A DNA stretch of 64,000 nucleotides from Nocardia cyriacigeorgica GUH-2 (GTDB lineage Bacteria; Actinomycetota; Actinomycetes; Mycobacteriales; Mycobacteriaceae), in assembly GCF_000284035.1 (NCBI RefSeq), contig NC_016887.1, forward strand, positions 1,178,001-1,242,000, read 5' to 3'. Numbering within the stretch: position 1 is the first letter of the stretch; each line of letters opens with the position of its first letter. Below the pieces are notes generated by a model, which did not search any database, had not been told where the DNA came from, and was given only the letters and a program-made list of their open reading frames with translations. Below are positions 35,582 through 44,702 of this stretch, one piece after another. The translations under genes were made by a program, and so were the position numbers.

Positions 35582-36679
35582 ATGCTCGGTAAACCCAGCT
35601 ATCCGGTACAACTGATCCAGCCCGACGGCCGGCGCGTCCTCGACCGGGAACATGCCGCGGTGGTCGCCGATATCGGGCCCGACAAGCTGCGCGATCTCTA
35701 CGAAGACCTGGTGGTGACCCGTCGCATCGACACCGAGGCCACGGCCTTACAGCGGCAGGGGCAGCTCGGGCTGTGGGCGCCGTTGCTCGGCCAGGAGGCC
35801 GCGCAGGTGGGTTCGGCGCGTGCCCTGCACCCCGACGACTACGTGTTCTGTAGCTACCGGGAGGCGGCTGTCGCCTATTGCCGCGGCGTCGATCCGGCTC
35901 AGCTGACCCGGATGTGGCGCGGTGTCGCCCATTCCTGCTGGGATCCCGATGTCATCAAGACGACCAATCCGGCCATCGTGGTCGGCGCGCAGGGCCTGCA
36001 CGCCACGGGTTACGCCTACGCCGCGCATCTGGAAGGCGCCGATATCGCCACCATCGCCTATTTCGGCGACGGCGCCACCAGTCAGGGCGATATCGCCGAG
36101 GCACTGGGATTCGCGGCGAGCTGGAGCGCGCCGGTGGTGTTCTTCTGCCAGAACAACCACTGGGCGATCAGCGAACCGGTCCGGTTGCAGAGCGCCACCC
36201 CCATCGCCCAGCGCGCCCTCGGCTACGGCATCCCCTCGGTACAGGTCGACGGCAACGATGTGCTGGCCGTGCTCGCCGTCACCCGGCAGGCGCTGGCCCG
36301 TGCGCACGCCGGCGGCGGCCCGTCGTTCATCGAGGCGATCACCTACCGGATGGGCCCGCACACCACCGCCGACGATCCGACCCGCTACCGCTCCGACGCC
36401 GAAACCGAGGAGTGGAAGAAGCGCGACCCGATCGATCGGGTGCACCGGCTGCTCGGCCGGGAGAATCTGCTGGACGAGCAGTTCGAGCAGCGGGTCCGCG
36501 ACAGGGCCGACGAGATCGCCTCCGTGGTCCGCACCGCGACCATCACGATGCCCGATCCCGACCCGATGGAGCTGTTCGAGCACGTCTACAGCACCGAGCA
36601 TCCGCTGATCGCCGAACAACGGCGCGCGTACGCACAGCACCTGGCCGCCCACGCGTCAACGGAAGGAGTCCCGTCATGA
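35582..36679 (+). CDS. bkdA: Branched-chain 2-oxoacid dehydrogenase E1 alpha subunit
   Basis: A 365-residue thiamine-diphosphate subunit that decarboxylates 2-oxoacids from Val, Leu and Ile. The ThDP-binding motif GDGATSQGDIAEALGFAASW...NN is intact, and TYRMGPHTTADDPTRYR is the phosphorylation-loop region of the family. The ATG at 35582 gives the usual length (about 367) and has AGGAGG 11 nt upstream; frame starts at 35525 and 35573 also exist. The stop overlaps the E1-beta start (ATGA). It could be called pdhA in some genomes. Confidence 0.93.
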   Translation: MLGKPSYPVQLIQPDGRRVLDREHAAVVADIGPDKLRDLYEDLVVTRRIDTEATALQRQGQLGLWAPLLGQEAAQVGSARALHPDDYVFCSYREAAVAYCRGVDPAQLTRMWRGVAHSCWDPDVIKTTNPAIVVGAQGLHATGYAYAAHLEGADIATIAYFGDGATSQGDIAEALGFAASWSAPVVFFCQNNHWAISEPVRLQSATPIAQRALGYGIPSVQVDGNDVLAVLAVTRQALARAHAGGGPSFIEAITYRMGPHTTADDPTRYRSDAETEEWKKRDPIDRVHRLLGRENLLDEQFEQRVRDRADEIASVVRTATITMPDPDPMELFEHVYSTEHPLIAEQRRAYAQHLAAHASTEGVPS

Positions 36680-37650
36680 TCACCACCTTCGCCGCCGCAC
36701 TCAATACCGGTCTGCGCCGGGCACTGGAGGACGACCCGAAGGTGCTGCTCATGGGCGAGGACATCGGCCGCCTCGGCGGGGTGTTCCGGGTGACCGACAC
36801 CCTGCAGAAGGATTTCGGCAACAACCGCGTCATCGATGCGCCGCTGGCCGAATCCGGCATCATCGGCACCGCGTTCGGCATGGCGCTGCGCGGATTCCGT
36901 CCGGTGTGTGAGATCCAATTCGACGGTTTCGTCTATCCGGCCTTCGACCAGATCGTGTCCCAGGTGGCCAAGATCCACTATCGCACCCAGGGAAAGGTGA
37001 AGGCGCCGATCACCATTCGCATTCCGTTCGGCGGCGGCATCGGTTCGGTCGAGCATCATTCCGAATCGCCGGAGGCCTATTTCGCGCACACCGCCGGTCT
37101 GCGGGTGATGACGCCGAGCAACCCGGCCGACGCGTATGTGATGATCCGCCAGGCGATCGCGCTCGACGATCCGGTGATCTTCTTCGAACCCAAGCGCCGC
37201 TACTGGGACAAGGCCGACGTCGATTTCGACGCCCCCGCCGAGCTCGCCCCGGATCGCGCCCGGGTCTGCGGCGAGGGCACCGACGCCACCCTCGTCGCCT
37301 ATGGCGGCACCGTCGCCACCGCGCTGGGGGCTGCGAAAATAGCCGCCGAGGAAGGGCATTCGCTCGAGGTGATCGATCTGCGCAGCCTCTCACCGATCGA
37401 CTTCGACACCGTCGAAGAGTCGGTGGCCAAGACCGGACGGCTGATCGTGGTGCACGAGGCGCCGGTCTTCGCCGGGCTCGGCGCGGAAATCGCGGCGCGG
37501 ATCACCGAACGCTGCTTCTATCACCTGGAGGCGCCGGTGCTGCGCGTCGGCGGCTTCGATATCCCGTATCCGCCTGCCAAACTCGAAAAGCACCATCTGC
37601 CCGACCCGGATCGCATTCTCGCGGCCGTGGATCGCTCGCTGGCCGCGTGA
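36676..37650 (+). CDS. bkdB: Branched-chain 2-oxoacid dehydrogenase E1 beta subunit
   Basis: A 324-residue partner of E1 alpha. MGEDIGRLGGVFRVTDTLQ, APLAESGIIGTAFGMAL and GGIGSVEHHSESPEAYFAHTAGL are family hallmarks, and the His pair in EHHSES is at the active site. Translation is coupled to E1 alpha by a 4-nt overlap. E2 follows after 93 nt. Confidence 0.96.
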   Translation: MITTFAAALNTGLRRALEDDPKVLLMGEDIGRLGGVFRVTDTLQKDFGNNRVIDAPLAESGIIGTAFGMALRGFRPVCEIQFDGFVYPAFDQIVSQVAKIHYRTQGKVKAPITIRIPFGGGIGSVEHHSESPEAYFAHTAGLRVMTPSNPADAYVMIRQAIALDDPVIFFEPKRRYWDKADVDFDAPAELAPDRARVCGEGTDATLVAYGGTVATALGAAKIAAEEGHSLEVIDLRSLSPIDFDTVEESVAKTGRLIVVHEAPVFAGLGAEIAARITERCFYHLEAPVLRVGGFDIPYPPAKLEKHHLPDPDRILAAVDRSLAA

Positions 37651-37743
37651 CGTGATTGCGCCTCGACGGCCTGCCGCACCACGCGGACGTCGTCGGGGCG
37701 GCACAATCGCAGACAGCCAGCGACCAGCTCGATCGAGACCGAG

Positions 37744-39138
37744 GTGCCTTTCGTGAACGAACCGCGTGCCGACGACCCGAACCAGGTGCTGGAATTCCGG
37801 CTGCCCGATCTGGGGGAGGGCCTGACCGACGCCGAACTGCAATCGTGGTCGGTGGCCGTCGGCGACGCCGTCGAGCTGAATCAGACCATCGCCGAGGTGG
37901 AGACGGCCAAGGCGGTGGTGGCGTTGCCGTCACCGTTCGCGGGCACGGTGGTGGAACTGCTGGTCGAGCCGGGGGCGACGGTGCCGGTCGGCGCGCCGCT
38001 GATCCGGGTGCGGACCACGGCGCCCGCCACACCGGAGGCGCCCGTCGTCACGGCGGATTCCGCGCCCGCGAAGCCCGCTGAGCCGGAGCGCACGTCGGTG
38101 CTGGTCGGATACGGCCCGGAAGGGGAGGCGGTGTCGCGGCGACGCCGCCCCGCCGAGCCGGTCAACGCCGCCCATCCGCAGAGCTCGGCGGCGAACGGGA
38201 AACAGTCGACCGCTGCCCGCGCCGCAGCAACCCCCGCAGCCCGGAAACTGGCCAAAGAGCTGGGCATCGACCTGTGGTACGTCGCGGGTTCCGGCCCGCA
38301 GGGCGCGGTCACCGTCGACGACGTCCGTTCGGCGGTCCCGGTCTCCTCGCCGCGGGTCCGCGCCGCCGAGCCCGCCGCAGCGCCCGCCACGACCGAGACT
38401 CCGGCGGGAGCCGAATCCGGCGTCGTGCGTCCGCCCGCCCGCGAAGAGCGCACCCCCATCAGCGGGGTCCGCAAACGCACCGCCGCCGCCATGGTCGCCA
38501 GCGCGCGCACCATCCCGCAGGCCGGTGCCTCGATCACGGTGGACTGCACGGCGAGCATGGAACTGCTCGACCATCTGCGCACCACCGCGCCGTTCACCGG
38601 ATTGACGCTGACCCCGCTGGCACTGGTGGCGAAATCGGTGCTGGCCGCGCTGGCGGAATTCCCGGGCCTGAACGCCTATTGGGACGAGGCGAATCAGGAG
38701 ATCGTCACCAAGCACTACGTCAATCTCGGGATCGCGGTGGCCACCGACCGCGGCCTGCTGGTACCCAATATCAAGGACGCGCACGCGTTGAGCCTGCGCG
38801 ATCTGTGCCGGGAGATCGGCTGGCTGGTCGATGTCGCCCGCGCGGGCAATGCCGCGCCCACCGACCTGCGCGGCGGTACCTTCACCATCTCCAATGTCGG
38901 CGTCTTCGGCGTCGACGCCGGTATGCCGCTGGTCAATCCGGGGGAGGCGGCGATCCTGTGCCTCGGCGCGATCACCAAGCGCCCCTGGGTGGTGCGCGAT
39001 GAGCTCGCCATTCGCTGGGTCACCACGCTGACGCTCAGTTTCGACCACCGCATGATCGACGGCGAACAGGCCGCGCGGTTCCTGGCGACCACGGCCGGGT
39101 TGCTGGAGGATCCGCTCACTCTGCTGAGCCGTTTGTAG
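37744..39138 (+). CDS. bkdC: 2-oxoacid dehydrogenase dihydrolipoyl acyltransferase (E2)
   Basis: A 464-residue complex core. It has one N-terminal lipoyl domain (lipoyl Lys56 in VETAKAVV), an Ala/Pro-rich linker, a peripheral-subunit-binding domain (ATPAARKLAKELGIDLWYVAGSGPQGAVTVDDV) and a C-terminal acyltransferase domain ending with the catalytic FDHRMIDG. No E3 gene is nearby, so a shared lipoamide dehydrogenase must serve. The start is GTG at 37744 or 37753. Its last 23 bp overlap the convergent benE-like gene. Confidence 0.95.
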   Translation: MPFVNEPRADDPNQVLEFRLPDLGEGLTDAELQSWSVAVGDAVELNQTIAEVETAKAVVALPSPFAGTVVELLVEPGATVPVGAPLIRVRTTAPATPEAPVVTADSAPAKPAEPERTSVLVGYGPEGEAVSRRRRPAEPVNAAHPQSSAANGKQSTAARAAATPAARKLAKELGIDLWYVAGSGPQGAVTVDDVRSAVPVSSPRVRAAEPAAAPATTETPAGAESGVVRPPAREERTPISGVRKRTAAAMVASARTIPQAGASITVDCTASMELLDHLRTTAPFTGLTLTPLALVAKSVLAALAEFPGLNAYWDEANQEIVTKHYVNLGIAVATDRGLLVPNIKDAHALSLRDLCREIGWLVDVARAGNAAPTDLRGGTFTISNVGVFGVDAGMPLVNPGEAAILCLGAITKRPWVVRDELAIRWVTTLTLSFDHRMIDGEQAARFLATTAGLLEDPLTLLSRL

Positions 39139-40384
39139 CCTGCTCGGTCGCCGGGCGTGCGGTTCGGCGGCGCAAGGTGTAGCGCACGATCAGACCCGCG
39201 ATCACCGCCCAGAACGCCGAGCCGATACCGAGGAAAGCGATCCCGGACGCGGCGACCAGGAACGTGACCACGCCTGCCTCCCGATCCTGTTCCGAGGCCA
39301 GCGCAGCCGCCAGCGCCGCGGCGAGGGTGGGCAGCAAGGCCAGTCCCGCAACGGTTTCCAGGGTTCCCGCCGGAGCGACGGCGATGACGTTGACCAGTGC
39401 GGCCGAACCGAGCCCGAGCAGGAGATAGCTCGCACCCGCGGTGCAGCCGGCGATCCAGCGGCGCCGCGGATCCGGATGGGCGGCCGGTGCGGCGGACAGG
39501 GCCGCGCTGATGGCGGCGAGATTGATCGCGTGGCCACCGGCGGGCGCACCGGCGACGGTGCCGAGTCCGGTCACCGTCATCGCGGCACGCCAGGGCACGC
39601 GGTAGTCGAACGAGCACAGGACGGCGACGCCGGGGATGTTCTGCGACGCCATGGTCACGACATAGAGCGGCACCGCGATGCTGATCATGGCCTGCCAACT
39701 CCACTGCGGCACAGTCAGTTCGACCGACGGTACCATGGCGGCGAGATCGAGGTGCTTGTGCCCGGCGACGATGCCGACGCCCACCCCGACCGCGGCCGCG
39801 CCGAACGCCGCGAGCACCGCCCAGCGCGCGGCGACGCGACGCATGATCAGCCATACCGCGATCACCGGCACCACCACCGCCGGGCTGGTCTGCACCGCCC
39901 GCACCGGCGCCAGGCACAGCGATATCAGCACGCCTGCCAGCATGGCCTGCGCGATCTCCATCGGGATCGCGGCGACCAGGTCGGCGAGTCGCCGCGACAG
40001 TCCGGTGGCCACGATCAGTACACCGGTCGCCACGAACGCGCCGACGGCCGCGGCCCAGCCGCCCGCCACCACTCCGGTGCCTGCGAGCAGCGCAGCACCG
40101 GGCGTGGACCAGGCCAGGGTGATCGGCATCCGGAACCGGTAACTCAGCACCAACATGCCGACGGCCTGGGCGAGGCAGAGCGCGAGCAGCCCCGACGCGG
40201 CTTGTGCGGGAGTGGCGCCGACCGCCGTCAGGCCGCTGAGCACCACGGCGAACGAGCTGGTGAAGCCGACCAGCGCGGTGATCACGCCCGCGCCGATCGG
40301 CTGGGTGATGTCGCGTGCGCCGGATGAACTCGTGGCGGGGTCGGTGGTCGGCGGCGCGGCGGTGGACGGCGATTTCTGCGACAT
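39116..40384 (-). CDS. benE: BenE-family benzoate/proton symporter
   Basis: A 422-residue integral membrane protein with about twelve hydrophobic helices. RMPITLAWSTPGAALL, IPMEIAQAMLAGVL and GAPAGGHAINLAAISAAL are typical BenE motifs. It should import benzoate or a related aromatic acid, but no aromatic-degradation genes are adjacent, so the substrate is open. The ATG at 40384 begins a Ser/Thr/Pro-rich cytoplasmic tail of about 25 residues. Confidence 0.92.
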   Translation of the reverse strand: MSQKSPSTAAPPTTDPATSSSGARDITQPIGAGVITALVGFTSSFAVVLSGLTAVGATPAQAASGLLALCLAQAVGMLVLSYRFRMPITLAWSTPGAALLAGTGVVAGGWAAAVGAFVATGVLIVATGLSRRLADLVAAIPMEIAQAMLAGVLISLCLAPVRAVQTSPAVVVPVIAVWLIMRRVAARWAVLAAFGAAAVGVGVGIVAGHKHLDLAAMVPSVELTVPQWSWQAMISIAVPLYVVTMASQNIPGVAVLCSFDYRVPWRAAMTVTGLGTVAGAPAGGHAINLAAISAALSAAPAAHPDPRRRWIAGCTAGASYLLLGLGSAALVNVIAVAPAGTLETVAGLALLPTLAAALAAALASEQDREAGVVTFLVAASGIAFLGIGSAFWAVIAGLIVRYTLRRRTARPATEQATNGSAE

Positions 40385-40563
40385 TGTGGCGATATTGCGC
40401 CGGTCCGGGCGTGCTGTCCCGAGCCAGTCGATGAGAACTGGCCTGAAATCGTGCTCGCGTGCGTTCGGCCGGCTTTTTCCGGGTCACCGCACGAGAGCGC
40501 GGACCTGGCCGTACGCTGGGAGGCGACGGGCTCGACGAGGCGGGATCTGAACGAGGAGCTGGG

Positions 40564-41379
40564 GTGCGGCCGGTACTCATTTCGGCGGACGAACTGCGGG
40601 ACGCGTTGTCGGACAATCGAGTACGGCTACTCGATGTCCGCTGGGCGCTGGGCGATCCGGACGGCCCGCAACACTATCTGGACGGGCATATTCCCGGCGC
40701 GGTCTTCGTCGACCTGGAGACCGAACTCGCCGCGCCGCCCTCACCCGCGCGCGGCAGGCATCCGCTGCCCGATATCGGTCAGCTGGAGAAATGCGCCCGC
40801 AGCTGGGGCGTGTGCACCGGCGACACCGTCGTCGTCTACGACGCGACCGGCGGTATGGCGGCCGCCCGCGCCTGGTGGCTGCTGCGCTGGGCGGGAGTGG
40901 CCGATGTGCGCATCCTCGACGGCGGCCTGCCCGCCTGGACCGCGACCGGCGCCGAGCTGGCCACCGGCGCCGAGCCCGACCCCGCCGACGGGGACGTCGA
41001 GCTGAGTCCGAACCATCTGCCCGTCATCGATGCCGACACCGCCGCCCGCTGGCCGGGTGCGCTGCTCGATGCGCGGGCCGGCGAACGTTTCCGCGGCGAA
41101 CAGGAGCCGATCGACCCCCGCGCCGGTCATATCCCGGGCGCCATCAGCGCACCCACCGCCGAGAACCTCACCGCCGACGGCCACTTCCGCAGCCCCGATG
41201 AACTGCGCAAACGTTTCGCCGACTGCGCTGGCCCGGTCGCGGTCTACTGCGGTTCGGGCGTCACCGCCGCCCACCAGATCGCGGCGCTCGCCGTCGCTGG
41301 TATCGATGCCGCGCTGTATCCGGGGTCGTGGTCGCAGTGGTCGAACGACCCGAAACGAGTGGTCGCCACCGGGGAGTGA
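40564..41379 (+). CDS. Thiosulfate/3-mercaptopyruvate sulfurtransferase
   Basis: A 271-residue tandem-rhodanese enzyme. DVRWALGDPDG and YLDGHIPGAVFVDLE mark the N-domain; the catalytic Cys229 lies in YCGSGVTA, a 3-mercaptopyruvate sulfurtransferase type of loop. It therefore keeps the residue lost in the SseA-type protein at 6.2 kb and could cover that activity. The GTG at 40564 is chosen for the GAGGAG upstream and the clean rhodanese start; an earlier frame start at 40459 is unlikely. Confidence 0.92.
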   Translation: MRPVLISADELRDALSDNRVRLLDVRWALGDPDGPQHYLDGHIPGAVFVDLETELAAPPSPARGRHPLPDIGQLEKCARSWGVCTGDTVVVYDATGGMAAARAWWLLRWAGVADVRILDGGLPAWTATGAELATGAEPDPADGDVELSPNHLPVIDADTAARWPGALLDARAGERFRGEQEPIDPRAGHIPGAISAPTAENLTADGHFRSPDELRKRFADCAGPVAVYCGSGVTAAHQIAALAVAGIDAALYPGSWSQWSNDPKRVVATGE

Positions 41380-41568
41380 GCGCTGCCGGAAACCGGTGGT
41401 GGCGCTTCCAAAAGCTCGCTGGCCGTTGCACCCCTTCGCCGGTTTGTGATGCGATTGCCGACCACGATGCGGCGATGAGGAAAATACCTCGATCTGCTAT
41501 TCGATCACCGACCTAACACAGCCGACGGGCGAAGGGTCGATTGCCCGTCGAAAGCAAGGGGGGCGATC

Positions 41569-41865
41569 ATGTCGGTCAAGGTTGATCCAGATGCGCTACG
41601 TGCCTGGGCACAATGGTTGGACGGGCTATCCGATTCCATAGAGCAGATGGCTGCGGACGTGACCGTCGGGTTCGGCGCGTCGATTCCAGGGACAGACCTA
41701 CCCAGCACCCTCAACGACACTCGCGAGCGGATCAAGAACACGTTGAGTTCGTTCGCGTCGCGGCCTGCGGAAATGGCTGAGATCGCTCGGGGAAACGGGG
41801 ATAACTACGAGATCACCGACGACAGTTTCGCGGCCAAGCTTCAGGGCATGGGTGGCCTGTCGTGA
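41569..41865 (+). CDS. ESX/type VII secretion target, EspC-like
   Basis: A 98-residue helical protein. VDPDALRAWAQWLDGLSDSIEQMAADV and FGASIPGTDLPSTL match the EspC-like family of ESX-1-associated secreted proteins, and the end YEITDDSFAAKLQGMGGL is also conserved there. It lacks a WxG turn. It probably pairs with the next protein as a helical bundle for export. AAGGGGGGCGATC precedes the ATG. Its stop overlaps the next GTG start (GTGA). Codon use is visibly less G/C-biased than in the flanking core genes. Confidence 0.82.
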   Translation: MSVKVDPDALRAWAQWLDGLSDSIEQMAADVTVGFGASIPGTDLPSTLNDTRERIKNTLSSFASRPAEMAEIARGNGDNYEITDDSFAAKLQGMGGLS

Positions 41866-42215
41866 CGGAGCGTGGCCTACGCATTTCGGAGGTCAACGGC
41901 TGGGAACTCGACAAGCTCGGACTCGACGCCACATCGCTCGGTCGACTGGTGACCAAGTTGGAGGGCGCGTTGCAGTCGATGTTGATCGAGCAAGACGACC
42001 TTGCTGAGTCATGGAATGGACCCGGCGCGAGTGCCGCTGCGGATCGGGTGGTCAACGAGAAGACCGCGGGTAGCCACATCTGCGCAAAGATCGACGACAT
42101 CAAGGATCTATTGGCGGGTTGGCAGTCATGGCCGAAGCCGGACGTTACACCACCGAAATGCTGCAATCGCTCCAGCACGCCAAGGGCGTCGCGGACAGCG
42201 TGCAGACCCGGTTGA
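41862..42215 (+). CDS. WXG-like N-terminal part of a frameshifted ESX-associated protein
   Basis: A 117-residue frame. Residues 1-85 look like a WXG100-type helical hairpin with the turn DDLAESWNGPGASAAADRV and a following helix ending DIKDLL. After that the frame turns into low-complexity Pro/Arg/Cys sequence, while the natural continuation (LAVMAEAGRYTTEML) lies in another frame. It is therefore probably the 5' part of the next gene, cut by a frameshift near 42111-42126. The GTG start is coupled to the EspC-like gene. Confidence 0.65.
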   Translation: MTERGLRISEVNGWELDKLGLDATSLGRLVTKLEGALQSMLIEQDDLAESWNGPGASAAADRVVNEKTAGSHICAKIDDIKDLLAGWQSWPKPDVTPPKCCNRSSTPRASRTACRPG

Positions 42216-43609
42216 CGACGCTCAACTCCGAGCTGTCCACGCTCATGATCCAAGAAGCTCCTTCGAAGGCCATCCGCACCAGCGGACTTGTCCCCGGCCT
42301 GCCGCCGGACACCACTATTCCTGCCGACCTCGGACCGCTTGGAACGGTTCAAAGCTTGCAGGAAGGTATCCCAGTCACGTACACGTCTCCGGACGGTAAA
42401 ACGACCACGATCACCCCGAATCCCGACGGGACACGGACGGTCGCGCAGTCATTCACGGGTCCAGACGGATCAACGACCACAACGACCAGCGTCAACGGCG
42501 CGCCGCCGACAACGACCGTGACTACTACCCGGCCGGATGGATCGGGGATCGTCGATAGCACGATCACCGGGCCGGATGGGAAAACGCAACGTGTTCAGAC
42601 CGTCCCCAAGGGACAAGGGAAATCCACCACCTATGCCGTTAATCCGGATGGATCTCTCGGCGCACAGTTATCCGAGTCGTATCCGGCCCCTAACGGGGGT
42701 GTGATTACCGACGCACCCGGCCCGAACGGTGAGCTCGACCGGCAATGGGTTCGGCCGGATGGTTTCAGGGCGTTCGAGCAGTACGTTGTCGGGCCGGATG
42801 GGCAACAACACCTGGCCGGAACCTCGAACTCCGCTGGGATGAACTCCGTGATGAACCCTGATGGCACGATCAAGACGACTTTCGCCGATGGACGTACGGC
42901 TCAGACCGGCCAGCTTGCCGATGGCCGGATCGTCACTCAGTTCGAAGACGGGTCTGTTCTCGGATACGACCCGGAGAAGTCTGTACCGGGGACACCGAAG
43001 CAATCGACGTGGGATGTCGTGAAAACCTGGACCGGGGGCCAATGGGACGGCCTGTACTCGTCGACCGTGGGCACGGTTGACGCGCATCCCGTCGCGACCG
43101 GCGTTGGTCTGGGTGCGAGTGCGGTCAGCGAGTGGACCGCCCGGGCCGGGGGAACGATGGCCGAGGACGCAGCAGTTGCGGCAGGTAGATCGGCGGAATT
43201 CTCGGCACGCGCCATCGACATGCTCGATTCTGGCACACCGGGTGCTGGGCGGGCGATGGTCGATTCGATGGACGCCGCAGCCGATGCCGCGTCGAGGGCG
43301 TCGACTGCCGACATCCTGAAGAACACCGGGAAGTACGGCGGGTGGGCCGCAACGGCCGGTATCAACTCGTACATCAACTGGGACGACTGGGCGCACAACG
43401 GAAAACCGGGGGACGAGGCGATCGCGAATGCGGTCGGTGGTACGGCGGGCGGGATCGCTGGTGGCTGGGCGGGCGCCGCGGCGGGTGCGGCCCTTTGCGC
43501 TCCCACGGGACCAATCGGCTCCGCCTTTTGCGCCGGCGTCGGCGCAGCGTTGGGTGGATTTGTCATCGGGTCAGCCGGCGCGTATGCCGTCGAGCAGCCG
43601 TTCAAGTAG
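42128..43609 (+). CDS. PDG-repeat protein with glycine-zipper C-terminus (T7SS-linked)
   Basis: A 493-residue frame. It opens with the end of a helical domain, then from about residue 85 to 280 carries around fifteen PDG, PNG, ADG or EDG turns spaced 10-20 residues, often followed by TTTT runs, as in beta-solenoid or YD-like repeats. A helical section follows, and the last 75 residues are glycine-zipper sequence (GGTAGGIAGGWAGAAAG, GVGAALGGFVIGSAGA) that could insert in membranes. No known toxin fold is recognised. Context suggests an ESX substrate, possibly a polymorphic-toxin-like effector. With the upstream frame rejoined it would be about 580 residues. Confidence 0.72.
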   Translation: MAEAGRYTTEMLQSLQHAKGVADSVQTRLTTLNSELSTLMIQEAPSKAIRTSGLVPGLPPDTTIPADLGPLGTVQSLQEGIPVTYTSPDGKTTTITPNPDGTRTVAQSFTGPDGSTTTTTSVNGAPPTTTVTTTRPDGSGIVDSTITGPDGKTQRVQTVPKGQGKSTTYAVNPDGSLGAQLSESYPAPNGGVITDAPGPNGELDRQWVRPDGFRAFEQYVVGPDGQQHLAGTSNSAGMNSVMNPDGTIKTTFADGRTAQTGQLADGRIVTQFEDGSVLGYDPEKSVPGTPKQSTWDVVKTWTGGQWDGLYSSTVGTVDAHPVATGVGLGASAVSEWTARAGGTMAEDAAVAAGRSAEFSARAIDMLDSGTPGAGRAMVDSMDAAADAASRASTADILKNTGKYGGWAATAGINSYINWDDWAHNGKPGDEAIANAVGGTAGGIAGGWAGAAAGAALCAPTGPIGSAFCAGVGAALGGFVIGSAGAYAVEQPFK

Positions 43610-43633
43610 TCCAATCACCCCAGGAGGATCCTC

Positions 43634-44527
43634 TTGTCCGAGAATGAGAATGGTGTCGCGACGCCATTACTTCCTTGGCCGACCGGCTGGGGTAAGCCAC
43701 GGCCGAGAGGCCCGCTTGTTTTCGCCGCAGGACTGTTCACCATTGGCGCGCTGATATCCATTCCGTACACAATCGACGCCGTATCGGAAGGCAACGATCT
43801 GCGGGCGTTCTACGGTGGTGCGATCGGGCTGGTCGGCATTACAACCGTCGCCGTGATCTTGCCCATCCTTCGAGTCCGTCGCACGCGGATGCCTCGGGAT
43901 GTCGAAGTCGGTGAGCAAGACGACGGACTGTCGACTCTTCGAATCTACTATGTGACCTACTGGCGGCGGGCACTGACAGCTTGGCTGGCTGTGGGCGCGG
44001 CGTTTCTCGTGATCCGCGGACTGATGTTCATTTTCAGTATCTCGAGTGACACGACCAGCTCAGGTCGATCTGCCGTCGCGGGTGGGGGTCTTCTGGTCGT
44101 ACTCATTGCATTGGCGTTGGCTGTCGCCGTCGGGCTTCATCTGTACTCCTCGCGCAATCGGCGAGGGCTTGTCACGTTGACGCGAGATGGAGTATCCCTT
44201 CGTTTCGGCGGAACCGTGAGTTCGGTCGGTTGGGACGACATCGGCGATGTCATCCCGTGCATTGCCAACAACGCCCACACTGTGCGGATAGTGCCCGCAC
44301 AAGGGAAGAAGATCGATGTCACCAGCGGCAAGAGTCTGATCGACCGTCTGCAAGCAGGTCTGCTCGAACGCAGGATCGATATTCCTGTGTGGGTCCTCGG
44401 CATGGATCCGGCTTTCTTTTTCCACACCGTCCGCTTCTATTGGCAACACCCCGAGTCCCGAGACGAGCTGAGTACGGATGCGGTCATCGAGCGGATGCGA
44501 AGGGGCGACGTCGCCGTTGATGTGTGA
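43634..44527 (+). CDS. Membrane protein, possible partner/immunity of the PDG-repeat protein
   Basis: A 297-residue protein with four predicted membrane helices (GPLVFAAGLFTIGALI, AIGLVGITTVAVILPIL, ALTAWLAVGAAFLVI, GGLLVVLIALALAVAV) and a C-terminal soluble domain of about 140 residues. That domain has strands LVTLTRDGVSLRFGG and VSSVGWDDIGDV, resembling a PH-like fold. The TTG start is fixed by AGGAGGA 5 nt upstream and lies 24 nt after the repeat protein. An immunity or co-secretion role is inferred only from position. Confidence 0.7.
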   Translation: MSENENGVATPLLPWPTGWGKPRPRGPLVFAAGLFTIGALISIPYTIDAVSEGNDLRAFYGGAIGLVGITTVAVILPILRVRRTRMPRDVEVGEQDDGLSTLRIYYVTYWRRALTAWLAVGAAFLVIRGLMFIFSISSDTTSSGRSAVAGGGLLVVLIALALAVAVGLHLYSSRNRRGLVTLTRDGVSLRFGGTVSSVGWDDIGDVIPCIANNAHTVRIVPAQGKKIDVTSGKSLIDRLQAGLLERRIDIPVWVLGMDPAFFFHTVRFYWQHPESRDELSTDAVIERMRRGDVAVDV

Positions 44528-44544
44528 CGACGGACCTGCCCTAG

Positions 44545-44694
44545 TTATTGGGGCGAACGCGCCGGACATCGGTCGGACAAACCGCTGACGCGGGTGAGCA
44601 GGTAGCCGCCGGTTCTGAGTACCAGGGCGCCGAGGATCAGCGCCGCGGCCACACCTCCGGGACTCCAGTGCGCAATATCGGTGACAGCCTTAGC
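44545..44694 (-). pseudogene. Remnant of a DUF2157 membrane protein (3' end)
   Basis: The minus strand encodes about 48 residues up to a TAA at 44547-44545. They include AALILGALVLRTGGYLLTRV, which matches the C-terminus of the intact DUF2157 protein at 52.8-54.0 kb (AVLILGALVLGAGGYLLTRA), with weaker similarity before it. Upstream in this frame similarity stops and a stop codon appears inside the XRE gene. It has no start and is a truncated copy. Confidence 0.65.
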
Positions 44695-44702
44695 CTGGAG
44701 TG

